From Ptychodera flava (Eukaryota > Hemichordata > Enteropneusta > Ptychoderidae), in assembly GCF_041260155.1 (NCBI RefSeq), contig NW_027248372.1, positions 384,501-448,500 on the forward strand: a DNA stretch of 64,000 nt, in the 5' to 3' direction. This document shows, one piece after another, positions 25,501 through 36,147 of this stretch. The notes under the pieces were generated by a model. The model did not search any database and was not told where the DNA came from. It saw only the letters and a list, made by a program, of their open reading frames with translations. The position numbers and the translations under genes were made by a program. How positions within the stretch are numbered: position 1 is the stretch's first letter; the number at the start of each line of letters is the position of its first letter.

Positions 25501-25938
25501 CGTGGTGGGTATCTCTGCATGGCAGGGCTGTCAACGTGTTACCGGCGTTATACGGCCTCAGTGGTGGGAGGCCGTATAACGCCGGTAACACACAGCCCTG
25601 CCACGCAGAGCTGGGTCTGACCATGGAGCTAGTACTGTCCGAACGTCCGTAGATACAAGGAACACTGCAAAGCAGCATATGCATGTTCAAAGGTCATCGG
25701 TTCAAGCTCAGACTGGTGGCAGGGCCAGTACTCAGGAGGGTGGTGTTGTACGTTCGAGGTTCATGGTCGGCTCTGTACAATAATGCATCGGGTCACATCT
25801 ACGCACGAGAAAATTTCTAACATTCTCATTTGAGTTTGTGTCAGTTCTCGTGATTTAAACTCATTACGACTGCACTTACGCATTTCCTCCTGTAATGACA
25901 GCAACTTTACAGTCCGTTGACGGGCAGCTATCCGACAT
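16772..25938 (-). CDS. HSD17B7: HSD17B7-like 3-ketosteroid reductase (nine coding exons)
   Basis: The family reduces 3-keto sterols (zymosterone step) in cholesterol synthesis at the ER and can convert estrone to estradiol. Exons on - in transcript order: 25880-25938, 23335-23538, 22650-22742, 21870-21984, 20753-20871, 19843-20023, 19037-19093, 18541-18639, 16772-16861. All introns are GT-AG and all phases fit, giving 1017 nt (338 aa, close to about 341 in human). The start is ATG at 25938 (MSDSCPSTDCKVAVITGG). The SDR cofactor motif TGGNAGIG is at 16-23, the NAG motif at 98-100, catalytic-region WTSSS at 176-180 and YxxxK at 201-205. A hydrophobic stretch ends at about 257 (SLFIPILIL). SPYNGAE and the basic C-terminus YRRKYKRD match the family layout. 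The last intron has a weak donor, GTTGGT. No exon shows a stop or frame break, so it looks functional. It is head to head with the LAP1-like gene. Confidence 0.93.
17310..17850 (+). repeat. Interspersed repeat, copy on +
   Basis: It contains ACCTCATTTGCA, CACCAAATACTG, stacked ATACATAC blocks and ACCAAATATGAGCT. The same blocks occur in the same relative order on the opposite strand at about 27420-27985. No ORF and no clear ends. It lies in the last intron of the HSD17B7-like gene. Confidence 0.6.
19567..19790. mobile_element. Truncated TTAA-family MITE copy in an intron
   Basis: It begins AAGGTAGAATGCACCTCGGG, the best preserved terminus of the family seen at 9004-9350. The other end is not found. 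It lies between HSD17B7 exons 6 and 7. Confidence 0.55.
20140..20505. mobile_element. TTAA-family MITE copy in an intron
   Basis: The ends GGGTAGCATGCATCTC and GGTGCATGCTGCCC and the internal TTCTTAACCATTCTCTT match the 9004-9350 family. It lies in the intron between HSD17B7 exons 5 and 6. Confidence 0.5.
22554..22600. repeat. Microsatellite (CT)n(CA)n
   Basis: About 17 CT units run into CA units and then TATA. It lies within an HSD17B7 intron. Confidence 0.9.
22920..23187 (+). repeat. Two-copy tandem repeat, unit about 150 bp
   Basis: CAGATTGTCTCGCCAGG-AATTTA, AAAGGCTATGACACCT and AATCCTCTTACAGACTAG recur at about 22935-23040 and 23087-23187. It lies in an HSD17B7 intron and has no coding content. 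Confidence 0.75.
23603..23684. repeat. Hairpin repeat (GAGTATGGTGAGAGTGT arms)
   Basis: Arms 23603-23630 and 23657-23684 pair, with an inner GCTGCCT-GTGGGAAGCAGC hairpin at the top. A relative at 56650-56704 shares the GAGTATGG-GAGAGTGT arm and the nearby ATATATGGAGCTAC tract. Confidence 0.65.
24508..24694. mobile_element. 187-bp palindromic MITE in HSD17B7 intron 1
   Basis: Almost the whole element folds back. CACATTATTGACTAGCCATG pairs with its complement at 24675-24694, and the inner arms contain CCCCCAAAACAGACTGTTTC and its complement. The loop is only a few bases. No ORF. Confidence 0.75.
24800..24945 (-). CDS. Hypothetical coding exon inside HSD17B7 intron 1
   Basis: An ATG at 24945 opens 48 codons (MSSAAEQNDSREILRF..., ending ALNVLQ) and reaches a possible donor AG|GTATTG. 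The pattern of F-x2-LS-x-EEL-x-ALL, then KDSKQT and N-x-LQRY recalls the short N-terminal helical region of ZMYM2/QRICH1-like and Crypton-derived proteins; that resemblance is from memory and weak. It lies on the same strand as the host gene, and its residue pattern looks coding. It could be an alternative first exon, a small nested gene or a captured fragment. No second exon was found. Confidence 0.3.
25294..25384. repeat. Hairpin repeat (CATTCGACTCAATG arms)
   Basis: Arms of about 35 bases flank CATAGTTGCATCAGTGACG. The arm sequence is related to the hairpin at 8014-8120. Confidence 0.65.
25464..25602. mobile_element. Palindromic MITE (CAGGGCTGTG...GGCGTTATACGG), nested pair
   Basis: Two forward arms (25464-25497 and 25523-25559) and one reverse arm (25570-25602) share ACCGGCGTTATACGGCC. 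The arrangement suggests one hairpin beside or within a second partial copy. Further copies are at 40631-40687, 47536-47590, 56826-56918 and 57171-57252. Confidence 0.8.
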
Positions 25939-28413
25939 CTTTCGAACTTTGCGACATCACCTGATATTGGTTTCCCAAATCTGCCGCTAGCGGCGTGCTG
26001 CAAGTCGATCTCCGTTTCTCGTCGCCCGTATGTACGGCGCTTATCTGACAAAACGTGCTTATCTGACAAAAATAACTAATTACTGCTTGTAGCCTTACTC
26101 ATTTGTGGAAAGTAATCCCTCACACAATACTTCGTCTGTTAAAATACACGAATGAAATTTTAATTACAGAAGCCTAAAATCACAAACATCACAGAATAGC
26201 CATAAAATAGTTAAAAAATACAGTAAATTTTATTGATTGCATAAAATCGCCGTGCACCTCAATCAATCACGCGATCAACACATAGAGGCTGTCTTAAGGG
26301 GTAGAGGAGAGGGCACGAGGTCACATGAGGTCTCGATCGTGCGCTCTCACGGTGGCCTGAGTATCAAAATCACCACATCACAATGCGGCAATGGCAAGCA
26401 GAGTACTTTTGTTTACGTCTTTTGTTTTTGTTTTTCATCACCTTCCTCGATCGCTAATTTTGCCATTAAAGTACATAAATTATATTCAATAATTTATTAC
26501 ATGCAAGTGGATGATAAGAAAAGCACCAACATGTTGCAACACGGAGTTATCTCCATGGGCTCGTACAGTACTTTGTAGTGGGCAGTGAGCGAGCGCGAGC
26601 CCGGCCGATGGAAGAACAAACACAATAAAAAAACTATATGTCAACAATTTAAGAGTAGTTTACAGAAACAAAATCCTTCGTCTAGAAGAATTCGATTGGC
26701 ACACTCCGTGTACACAACATCGTACGAAGCGACGACATGTACCGCGCGCATGAAGTGCGCTGGCTAAAGTGACTCCCCAGGGTATTGCTAAAAAGAGTTT
26801 TGTCAGATAAACGCCGTACACGCGTCGGCCCAGTTGACCTAGTTAGTTGAGTAGTTGATCGACAATGGACTCAAAGAAGAACAACTGTTGTTGATACACC
26901 TACTGCTTCTATCGGTGCCATGAAAAAATAACCCACACTGCTTTAGAATTCATTGCCTATCTTCAAATCTGTGTGAAGTATCCAAACTTTAAACCTGGTT
27001 TGTTTTGACCGGACTCTTTGAGGTAACACATTATAAACAAACAACCATCATTTCCGAGAATTAGAAGTGAGCGTGGCCCACGTACAGTGCCTTGATGCGA
27101 AAATGCAATGGTCAAAAATGCTGTCATAATATCTTGCAACGTGATTTTGAAAAATATGTAAGTAGTCCTACTGTTTACACCTTCGATTTTCCTCTCTTGC
27201 GGCAGCGCCGCTATGAGATGGATGTTTGACACAGGGTGTTTCCCGGAAGGGATATCTGTTGCACGATCAGAACAGTACATATACTATTACTAAGATACAA
27301 CCACTTTGTCACTTTCAATCTTGACGGTGTAGCAAGCTAGCACAGTACGCTTACCCATTTCGCGTATTCGGATACCTTGTACCACCCCACTTATATAACT
27401 ACTTGAGATTGCATCATTGATTTTGTCAGTTTTTGTTAGCTCATATTTGGTATGTATATAAATCCAAAAAAGGAGCTTATATGGCATCTGTATGTCTGCA
27501 TGTATGTGCGGATGTATGTCCGATACACGCAAAAGTTCCCAAACCGCAGCGCCCTCCATTACAGTATTTGGTGTACAGGTAGACCCAGGGTTTGAGATGT
27601 GATGTTGTTCAAATGAATATGTCAGTGTCAAAAATATGCAAATGAGGTAAGAAAAAGTGGAAATCCTGCAAATGTGCGGGAGTGGTGGCATTAACTGAAA
27701 CAGCCCACACATCTGTGTTGGAGATTCTGTAATCTCTAACCTATTTGTATGCAGTGTACCTACTATGCATAGGAGTGGTTGCAGTGACTGAAAGAGGCTA
27801 CTCCACTGACCTTGAGTCATTTCCTGTCATTATTCATGAACTGATACATATTGGCAGACCTGCTGAAACCATGAAGGACTGCGTTGAAACATTCTTCTGC
27901 TAAGCCTGTTCCTAAAGTTGACCTCCAGTACCTAAAGTTTCAGACCTTATTTACTTTTGTCATTCTTGTTTTCCTGGTTTAAATATTTCTTGATGGACCA
28001 ATTCAAAGCAAATATGAGCACACTGTCCTTGAAGGTATTTTTGTTGTTTTGTTTGTTTATTTCTTGGACCTTGTGATTTACTTGCCTTGAATGAGAACGA
28101 TTGCTGGAATCATGGAGCTAGAAATGGAATTGATTTGATGTCATATTACGTTTGTTGTCAGATGGTATAGGGAACTCATATTAAAGAGCTTGAATGGGTC
28201 AAGAACATTCAATAGTTTCTCACTATTAATAAGAAAATACTTATGAGCATACAGTGTTATTGTTACCATTCCATGATACACTTCTTCAAGTTATTGGGTA
28301 ATTTCCCTGTTCTGTATGGGCAGGATAACATAATTCACCATTACTATTTTGGATTTCTCTCATTTGACTTTCACTTTGAATTTCACGCAGTTGAGAACAG
28401 CCACTTGGTCAGG
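25939..28413. other. Divergent intergenic region, HSD17B7-like / LAP1-like
   Basis: It separates the start codons of two head-to-head genes and should hold both promoters. An inverted pair with TTATCTGACAAAA and TACGGCG occurs at 26028-26060 and 26796-26825 and flanks about 735 bp. CpG-rich sequence lies at about 25970-26050 and 26580-26830. The interspersed repeat at about 27420-27985 follows. An acceptor (TTTCACGCAG) at 28390 implies an upstream non-coding exon for the LAP1-like gene; its position is not found. Confidence 0.45.
27420..27985 (-). repeat. Interspersed repeat, copy on -
   Basis: Reverse-strand counterpart of the repeat at 17310-17850. It shares TTGGTGTACAGGTAGA, TGCAAATGAGGTAAGAAAAA and CTAAAGTTTCAGACC. 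An open frame on - across it (27290-27820) is a by-product of the repeat. Confidence 0.6.
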
Positions 28414-30895
28414 ATGAGTCGATCACACGTCAGAGGGCGCGCACCGATAACACGGTCACGAGCAAAGAAGGCTGGGATTGATATGGAAGATATTGGCAAG
28501 GAGAATCAAACATCAGCCAGCTACTCTTCAAACCAATCCCAGAGGTCACCATCAAAACACGGTAATTTTTTATTACTACTACTTAAAGAAGCACTGCCAC
28601 ATACAGGAATATGGCTGAGACATATATGTAAAAAAGTTATATAGCCTCAATGACACGTAACCCAAATGTTGTTGTAGCGTGAACAGGAAGAAAACAGGAT
28701 GACTCTTTATCGAGGGTATCTCAGTACCTGAATGCTTTATGAGTGACATTTACATTGACATAGGGGAAAAATTATCATACAAATCCTTCATTAAGTAAGG
28801 CCAAAGTAATTAAATTCTTTGTTTTGCGTCCCAACCCGCTTAGGTTTTTAAGGTTTTCATAAAAAAAACACACAGTGTATTTGAATAGGAAATTTTAGGA
28901 CATGGCCGCTTAGCTTTTCTGAACTAAAATTTTGTTACAATTTTTTATTTGCTGCAATCAAATTACATTGTGTTAATTTTCTTGTGTGTGTTTTTCAGCC
29001 GCTTAGACGCGTACCTTTTCCCATTTAGAGTGGACGCAAAACAAAGAATTTACTTACTTTGGTAATTCATGTTAAACACAAAAATGTCAGTCTCTTGCAC
29101 AGTACACCTACAAATGTACCATAGCTGTTTTCCATTCACTGTCTGATACTAACACAGAATAATTTCAATTGTACTCCCTTGTCAAGTTTACCTCTTCCTA
29201 AAATAAGACATGCTAATACATCTTGTAAGATATATACTCATGTCAGTGTTTGCAAAACTTTGCTAACTTGGTTTGCTCTAAGCATAGCTAGTGGAATCCT
29301 TTCTGTACCACTGGTTTCTTCTGAGAGATTTGTTCATATCAGTATCATGTGTGAATATTGACGCCTTAGTGAGCTCCACTTTTCAAATGTGTAGCCATAC
29401 CAGTCACTTTCGTGTAGCAGTCTTGTCTCTCTTTAAAGGGCCAGTAATGCTAACTTTTGATAATTTTTTCACCATTTTTGTTTTGAATGTCAACCACAAT
29501 GCTTTGTTCTACTCCTCAAGGCATGTCGATATACACAGTTTTCAGCTTGTCAACTCAGCTTGTACGTGTGTAAATGCATTGTTATTGTTGGCAAGTAAAT
29601 TCTGGTCAAGACTAGAATTAAAACAAACAGTAAAAATACATTTTACACATATACCGGTAGACACTAAGTTTACAAGCCAAATAGTGGGTGTTTCAACATT
29701 CTTTTGGGAGTAGAATAAGAAGTTTCAGTTGACAAACAAAATAAAAAGTACTGAAAAAATCATCAAAAGTTAGTATCACTTGCCCTATAAAGTAGTTCTC
29801 ATATATTTCTCTTGCATCACAGAAAGCACACTGAGAGGAGGAAATTCGCCTGATAAGCTGAACACATCTGTGATTAGTGACATTGACATTGAGAGCTTCA
29901 GCCCAAGAAGGCAATCAGATGACTCTTCAGTTAGTGACATCCATGGCAGTCCAGTCAGAAGAAAGAAGAGAGAAAGGTCAACAAGTAGCGGTACGCAAGA
30001 AGTTGATGGCAGTCCTAGACTCTCGCCTGTAGATGTTAAGAAAAGTAAATTACATGAGAGAAGTCCGACATCAGAAATCAAGGAACCAAGGAAGACAGAA
30101 GATCAGAAAACAAGGAAGACTGTTTCTGGTTCTCATCACCATGGCAACAAGTACTTTGGGTTAATTTGTGCATCCTGTGCAGTGGCCTTCATTTTGATAA
30201 TTGCGATCATCTTTGAGCACGTCGGAGGGGGTCCCTTGAAGGAGAAGACATCAGAAGAGGTAACAAACATGGCGACAGATTTCACGAACAGTTTTCACCA
30301 GCTGAGGAAATCCTTCCCTGGACTGAGTAAGAGATTTTGGAAAATCTGTGCGGCTCCCATACTCTCGGTGATACAAAGTCAAGCGCCACTCCAACCAGCC
30401 GTAATTCTCATCGCCATACCGCCGGAACGGTACAGGCAAGGGGAGGAGATAGCCCTTCAGCTCAGCAAGATATACCCAGGCAAGGCAGAGCCTGTCTACA
30501 TCAACAGTACTCACTACAACTCAACAGATCCTGATGATGCCAAACTGGACATCGACACCATGTTAAATGACGGCTTCGGGAAGGGCAGTAAAGCAGCAGT
30601 TTTGTACAGATTGGAGGAGATGCCCCCACCCGCCATGTTGATTTTCTACAAATACTGCGATAACGAAAATGCTCCGTACAAAGATGCCGTGATAATCTTC
30701 ACTGTCAACCTGCCTGAGCCAATTAGCGAAGATCTCAACAATCAGGAACAGGAAGAGGCTGTCCAGGAGTTCTTGAAGTCAAAGTGGGAGGGTCGTGCAG
30801 ACCTGGACATAGATAAGATAGGTGCCCTTTTCAGCAGAATTGCAAATTCAGTCGCCATATTGAACACAGAATATAACCCAAATCCAATGATTTGA
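28414..30895 (+). CDS. TOR1AIP1: LAP1/LULL1 (TOR1AIP) homologue, torsin activator
   Basis: LAP1 and LULL1 are single-pass nuclear-envelope/ER proteins whose luminal domain is an inactive AAA-like fold that supplies an Arg finger to torsins. Coding exons are 28414-28561 and 29823-30895. The join completes codon GAA across a GT-AG intron, giving 406 aa. The N-terminus (MSRSHVRGRAPITRSRAKK) is basic, followed by a Ser-rich acidic/basic region. A transmembrane segment lies at about 160-183 (LICASCAVAFILIIAIIF). The luminal domain (184-406) has PLQPAVILIA, LDIDTMLNDGF and AAVLYRLEEMP, where R312 aligns with the LAP1/LULL1 Arg finger, and then IFYKYCDNENAPYKDA, the family signature. Two sequons (INST, YNST) are in the lumen. 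No breaks are seen. Vertebrates have two paralogues and this could precede their split, so the symbol is approximate. Confidence 0.9.
28801..29062. mobile_element. MITE in LAP1-like intron 1 (CCAAAGTAA ends)
   Basis: The ends CCAAAGTAATTAAATTCTTT and AAAGAATTTACTTACTTTGG are inverted, continuing into GTTTTGCGTCC and its complement. About 260 bp, no ORF. Confidence 0.7.
29438..29785. mobile_element. MITE ending 37 bp before LAP1-like exon 2
   Basis: The ends GGGCCAGTAATGCTAACTTT and its near complement at 29766-29785 extend as inverted arms of about 55 bp. The right end leaves only 37 bp before the exon at 29823, so the branch point of this intron probably lies in or at the edge of the element. 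Confidence 0.75.
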
Positions 30896-31065
30896 AATAA
30901 TTATTATATAAATGCTGAAAAAATACAACTTACTCTTGGAAAAATGCAACTTGTGAAGTTAAGTTTCTCCTCTAATAATTTATTTTCATATGCAAATGCG
31001 CAAATGTCTAACATGATGTACAGTCTGTTCCTATAGTGCCAAGTATCTGTTACACTACCATAGAC

Positions 31066-31071
31066 AATAAA
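31066..31071 (+). terminator. Candidate poly(A) signal of the LAP1-like gene
   Basis: AATAAA lies 171 bases after the stop codon. A second AATAAA is at 31364-31369. Neither can be proved to be used from sequence. Confidence 0.4.
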
Positions 31072-33233
31072 ATCTATAACACTACCTTCTATGCTAGCTT
31101 ATCAGTCAGAGTATGTGTATTTACGGAATGTAGGGTTTTGTTTGTCAGAAGTGTGTGACCATTGTCAAGTTCGACAGCTTTATGTCACAGTATTTGACTG
31201 ATTGATATCACACTAGAACTTGTGATAAACCGGCACTTTCAGAATGTAATACAAAATTTCTACAGATTTGAAATGGTTGAGTATCCTCAACAATGCTTTG
31301 TGTTCACAAATATAGTACTTCACTGTCATGTGATTGACAACTCAAGAATAGTACAGTGACTTGAATAAACAGTACAGTTTCTGGAAAGTCATTGCCAAAG
31401 AAGTCAGTTAGCAAAACTTTCATATTTTAGAGCTTGTGCATTGGGATTTACCAAGGTAGACTTGCCATTGTGATGCCTTCACGCGCACTTGACCACGCAA
31501 GTTACTGAGTATGAGGTAGAATCGGACAACTTTCAGTTTTGGTTTCAGTGAAATGTACTAAATGTCGGCCACTTGTAAATCATATGTTGGCACGATCTAA
31601 AATTTTGAAAATTTAAAAGTGGACTCGCGTATTCATCATTTTCTTAAATGTAATTTTTCTGTCAAAGTTGACTCTAAATAATTATTTTCAATTTTCATTC
31701 CGTTTGGCAACCAAAATCATCAAAAATAATGTAGAAATTAGATTGTCTGTGAAGAATTGCTTCTCTTTGAACTTTTCATGTCATTTTTCAGCAAATATTC
31801 CTCATGTTTGGGAACTAATTTGTGAAATTCTTTTATGGTTCCTGAACTTTATATGATCAATAGGGCACAAATGCAATCATAGAAAGTCAAATTACAGTAA
31901 GGAAAAATGTATATGTTGATTGATTTTTCAGGTTTCCTGTATGCTTAAAGGAAAACTGTCTCTCTACTATCCATTTGCAGAGTACTGAGTCTTTGAAAAA
32001 CTGAGTAGTTCCAGGATGTGTGACCTTTGACATCCATTCTGTGGCTAAGGCTGAAACTTAAATTAAGATACACATGCATTCTGTGCTCGGTTTCAAAAAC
32101 CAGGATATCGTATTGTTGACATGCAAAGCAAATAAAAAATTTTGTATCGCAAATTTTTGCTTGTCTGAGCTTTTTTGAAACGTGGAATTACAAATGCCTA
32201 TGTTTCATGCTTTTCAAGCCAGCTAAATACTGACGACACTTTCACAATATTCCATTCATAGCAGGTGGAACAATGGTGTCTGCTTGACCAAAGATAAAAT
32301 TAAAGGTAAAATAGGACAATATTTCAAAAACTGAGCTGCAAATACTGTGACTAGAACTGAAGGGAAGGTACTGTATTACAAAAAGAGAGGGAAATAAAAC
32401 AGGTACTGCATAGAGAACAGCCTAGCAATTGAACACTATAGAAAACAGTTGCAAATTCACTAATTTTTTTTTTTTTTTTTTTATTTTGCTCATCAAGGTG
32501 TACACATAGCATGTAAAATACATGTAAATCATGCAAAAATGAATCACTTGCTTGATAGAGGTATGGAGGTACAACCTGCATGACAGGAGATAACAACCGC
32601 CTTTATAGAACTCAGAACATTCTACCATCCCCCTCTGCTGGCTATGATTCCATACTCACTGCATTGTCAGGCTAACAGGTGTGAAAAGGCATCAGTCAGG
32701 AGAAACAAAGTATACTACATGCATCTCGCTTCTCCTGCCATTATGTTGGTCACAGCTCACTCTGTGAGACTAGCACATTCTGCACACAAAGTAAGTACCT
32801 TTAAGTGTTTTAGCAGTCAACAACTCATTGAGCTCTGTTCACTTTTGATAAAATGTCTGATGTATGCCGAGGATTTTCTATTGATCTCAGAATCTAAAGT
32901 AGACTTGCCATGCTGTCCAGATAAGCTGCATGTTTTTTTTCTGACTGGAAACTGATATCAACATAAAAAAACTAAAGTTATTATATTTAATGAAAACCAT
33001 CTTCTGAAACGGCTATGCTCTGTATACTCAAAATGGAGTGGCTCGCCTTGAAAGAATACTGTTCCCTGGGTAATGTCACCTCTCCAAATGATAATTCAAA
33101 AGAGATTTCGTGATTTTAAAAATTAAAGGCAATGAAATCTCTTTTTTATTTATTTATTTATTTATTTTTTGCCTTCACAAGAGTCTATTTCAAAATGGTT
33201 GAGTACCTGTGAAATTATTAAGAGTTACCTCTT
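31072..33233. other. Non-coding stretch with simple repeats
   Basis: No gene is supported. It includes a run of 19 T at 32464-32482, possibly the tail of a minus-strand retroposon although no body was recognised, and (TTTA)n at 33145-33166. Confidence 0.5.
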
Positions 33234-33620
33234 TTTATCACAACTGGAAGTTGTGATATAGAGGTGGTTTCAACCGGTGTTTGATGTCGTCCATTTCCGT
33301 AAACGACAAAAAGTCAAAAACTGCTGAACAGAGTGCGTTGATATTTGATACTGATACATAGACTGGTTCCAAGGTTCCAATTCCGAAAAATGGAGCCAAA
33401 CGGAGCGCCGGTTAGATAGTTTTGGGAAATTTCTAACCCCCTTTTTATCTAATTGATTTTAGGGGTCTTTCATACATGTAGTTTTGGAATGTACACCAAT
33501 CCTGCATTGTGGACTGTTTTATGAGTTGTTGAACAGAAATGAGGTTTTGATGAATGTTAGAAATATGCAGGATGGCTGATTCAAAGTATAAGAGATTTCT
33601 ATGGTCTTTTGGGCATCAAA
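33234..33620 (+). repeat. Direct repeat of about 390 bp, copy 1
   Basis: It begins TATCACAACTGGAAGTTGTG and shares long blocks with copy 2 at 34546-34930, including CGTAAACGACAAAAAGTC, AATGGAGCCAAACGG and AATGTACACCAATCCTGCAT. The spacing is 1312 bp. Confidence 0.85.
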
Positions 33621-33764
33621 AGCATTAAAAAAAAACATATTTCATAGTTTAGATTCTCACTTTTGAGATGACCCTAGGCATTTGTTAAGTAAACATCCTT
33701 GAGTCAATATACAGACTTTGACATTCCAGAGAGTAAGTATCCACAACCTCACATGTTACAGTCT

Positions 33765-33850
33765 TTCACTACAATGGTATGGCCCAAACCCATTGTTATC
33801 AATGGAGAGTGTGGACCTGTCTACAGGAAATTGGGGTGAACAGGTTAGAC
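33765..33850 (+). repeat. Dispersed repeat of about 90 bp, copy 3
   Basis: Shares CCCATTGTTATCAATG, GTGTGGACCTGT and GGGGTGAACAGGTTAG with copies at about 6548-6640 and about 12515-12610. Confidence 0.55.
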
Positions 33851-34488
33851 AATGACGTTACAAGTTGTAGGTTAGTTATCAAGGTAGCACCAGCATAGAG
33901 TCCTGAGCATCTGTCCATGTGTTCTCACAGCAAATTACAGGGAAAAAAATTATTTGAGAAGTTTCTCTCCTTTAAATAGAAGTATATTACAATTTAAACC
34001 TGTCATGGATAGATTGCTCTCAAATGATCTGAAACACAGTTATTGCCCATTAGCAACAAATCTGTAGCAAGATTTATGTAAAGTTCATGAACTTACACAA
34101 GGTATTAGACAACAGATGACCATGACTTTGCAACTTTTCAACATTTATTTCATTCAGATTTCCTCAGTTTAGTGTATAATTTTGTAATTTTAATTACTGT
34201 CAACTTAGCTTTATTAACTTATTCATACCTCATTATTCTTACACTACTGTTATATCTTATAACCACTAAATTTCAAGAGATGCATATATGATTGTCACTT
34301 AACAAACAATTTACAAATATGTCTTCTGCTTTTTCTCCATATACATATACATGTCTCTTTTCTCATAAAAATGAGCTTAAAATCGCAATGTGAAAAATAG
34401 TCTTTCAGCTATATGTTGCCCATTGACTTTGTGGTCTGTCTAATTCACAGTGAGTGTGGTTGTTGATAAATGCCGATAATACTAGGCG

Positions 34489-34536
34489 GTCATTATGTCC
34501 AAGCGCCATTGGCGATATTTTTTAACATAATGACCA
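34489..34536. repeat. Short hairpin
   Basis: GGTCATTATGT pairs with ACATAATGACC around AAGCGCCATTGGCG. It lies just before direct-repeat copy 2. Confidence 0.6.
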
Positions 34537-34545
34537 TAGGTAATT

Positions 34546-34930
34546 ATCACAACTGGAAGTTATGATATAGGGTTAGCTTCAACCGTGTGGGACAGTGTCC
34601 ATTTTCCGTAAACGACAAAAAGTCAAAAACCGCTGAACAGACTGCATTGATATTTGGTAGAGATATTCAGACTAATTCCAAGGTTCCGATTCCGAAAAAT
34701 GGAGCCAAACGGAGCAGCGGTTAGATAGTTTTTGGAAATTTCTAACCCCCCTTTAACTAATTGATTTTAGGGGTCTTTCATATATGTAGTTTTGGAATGT
34801 ACACCAATCCTGCATTGTGGACTATTTAATGAGTTGTGGAACAGAAATGAGGTTTTGATGAATGTTACAAATATGCAGGATGGCTGATTCAAAGTATCAG
34901 AGATTTTCATGCGCTTTTGGTAATAAAATT
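34546..34930 (+). repeat. Direct repeat of about 390 bp, copy 2
   Basis: Partner of 33234-33620 in the same orientation, mildly diverged. The interval has no coding content. Confidence 0.85.
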
Positions 34931-35868
34931 GATAAAAAACAACATATTTAATGTTTTAGATTTCTCACATTTGTTATGACCCTTAACATTACAGACTTGA
35001 TGACATAACTAGCAGCTGGACCTGTTTACTGGCGCATTGATTTAAAGACAAAGAACGTTTATTTGTAATAAGGACGTGTAATTTCGTAAAACATAGTCTA
35101 TTAGCCTGGAAATGTGATTTTTGCGAATATTGCTTACCCCACTGACAAACAGTGTGGTTTGAAAATGGCTGGAATTCGCTACTTCGGGACTTTGTTTCTG
35201 TGTGGATTTACTGACAAACTCCAAACCTGCAGCACCTACCCATTCAGTATTTCATGTACAGGTGTACCAGAGATAGAGTAGTTTCACAATGTGCCAGTTG
35301 TGATCAAGTGCCATTGGCGCTCCCTCTTTTGATAGCTTAATTGTACCTATGACATAGTTGATGTGAAATTTTGGGACACAAAATGAATGTCAAGGGTAAT
35401 ATTCTTAATGGTGTTAGCAGGTCATTTAGATTTATAGATTTATTCCCGGCGTTCCAGTAAAGCATGCCTCTTTGCTGGTACTGTTGGAGAGTTTTCATAG
35501 GTTATTGAACTTATACACCGGGAGAGTACATGTTTGCGTGTTTGTAATATCAATGCTACAGTCAGTTCTGTTTGTGATAATCTGTGTAAGAGACTGACTC
35601 GGCTCAGCGATTTGGATAATGATTCAACATGTTCAAGGAAATGTGGAATAAAAAAGAATAAATTCAGAACATCCAGACTAGTTAAGACTACATGTAATCT
35701 ATATCACTCACTCACTCACTGTTGTTGAACAATAAAGTGAGTGACTGATTAATTTGTGCGAGAAAAACGAGGGTCTGTGATTTGTGGCAATAAACCAGCA
35801 TGGAGTGAGCCCGTCCAGCCAGAGTTGGTCATTTATTTGCATCCGGACCAAAAACCTTCGATCAACTT
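34931..35868. other. Non-coding stretch before the tandem duplication
   Basis: Nothing recognisable except a small CACTCACT/AGTGAGTG hairpin around 35705-35745. Confidence 0.5.
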
Positions 35869-36147
35869 CTCAAAAGTCTATGTATGATAGGCAGCGCTCT
35901 TTCGACACAGTTTCGTGTAGGACAACATTCCTGTGGCTGCGTCTAGGGGCCATTACCGTACGGTACACCATAGATGTAAAAAAATAAAGGATTTGTTTTT
36001 TTGTTTGTTTGGTTTTTTTTGAGTGTAATTGTTGTGTTTTGTTTTCCTATTATTTACAAAGTCTAACCATGGATGATGGAGGTAGGAACACAGGTGCGAT
36101 GTGGACTGGGTAGTTTTAATAGTGTAGAGTTTATGCTTCGACGTTCC

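Noticed and set aside
25407-25690. Open frames on both strands at the palindromic MITE
   Set aside because: They mirror each other because the DNA is an inverted repeat.
25761-26069. 102-codon minus-strand frame over HSD17B7 exon 1
   Set aside because: The SDR start (CKVAVITGGNA) is in another frame of the same DNA and fits the next exon.
27290-27820. 176-codon minus-strand frame
   Set aside because: Lies in an interspersed repeat whose other copy (17310-17850) does not keep the frame.
33234-34930. Direct repeats as LTRs of a short retroelement
   Set aside because: No primer-binding site, polypurine tract, coding interior or TSD was seen.
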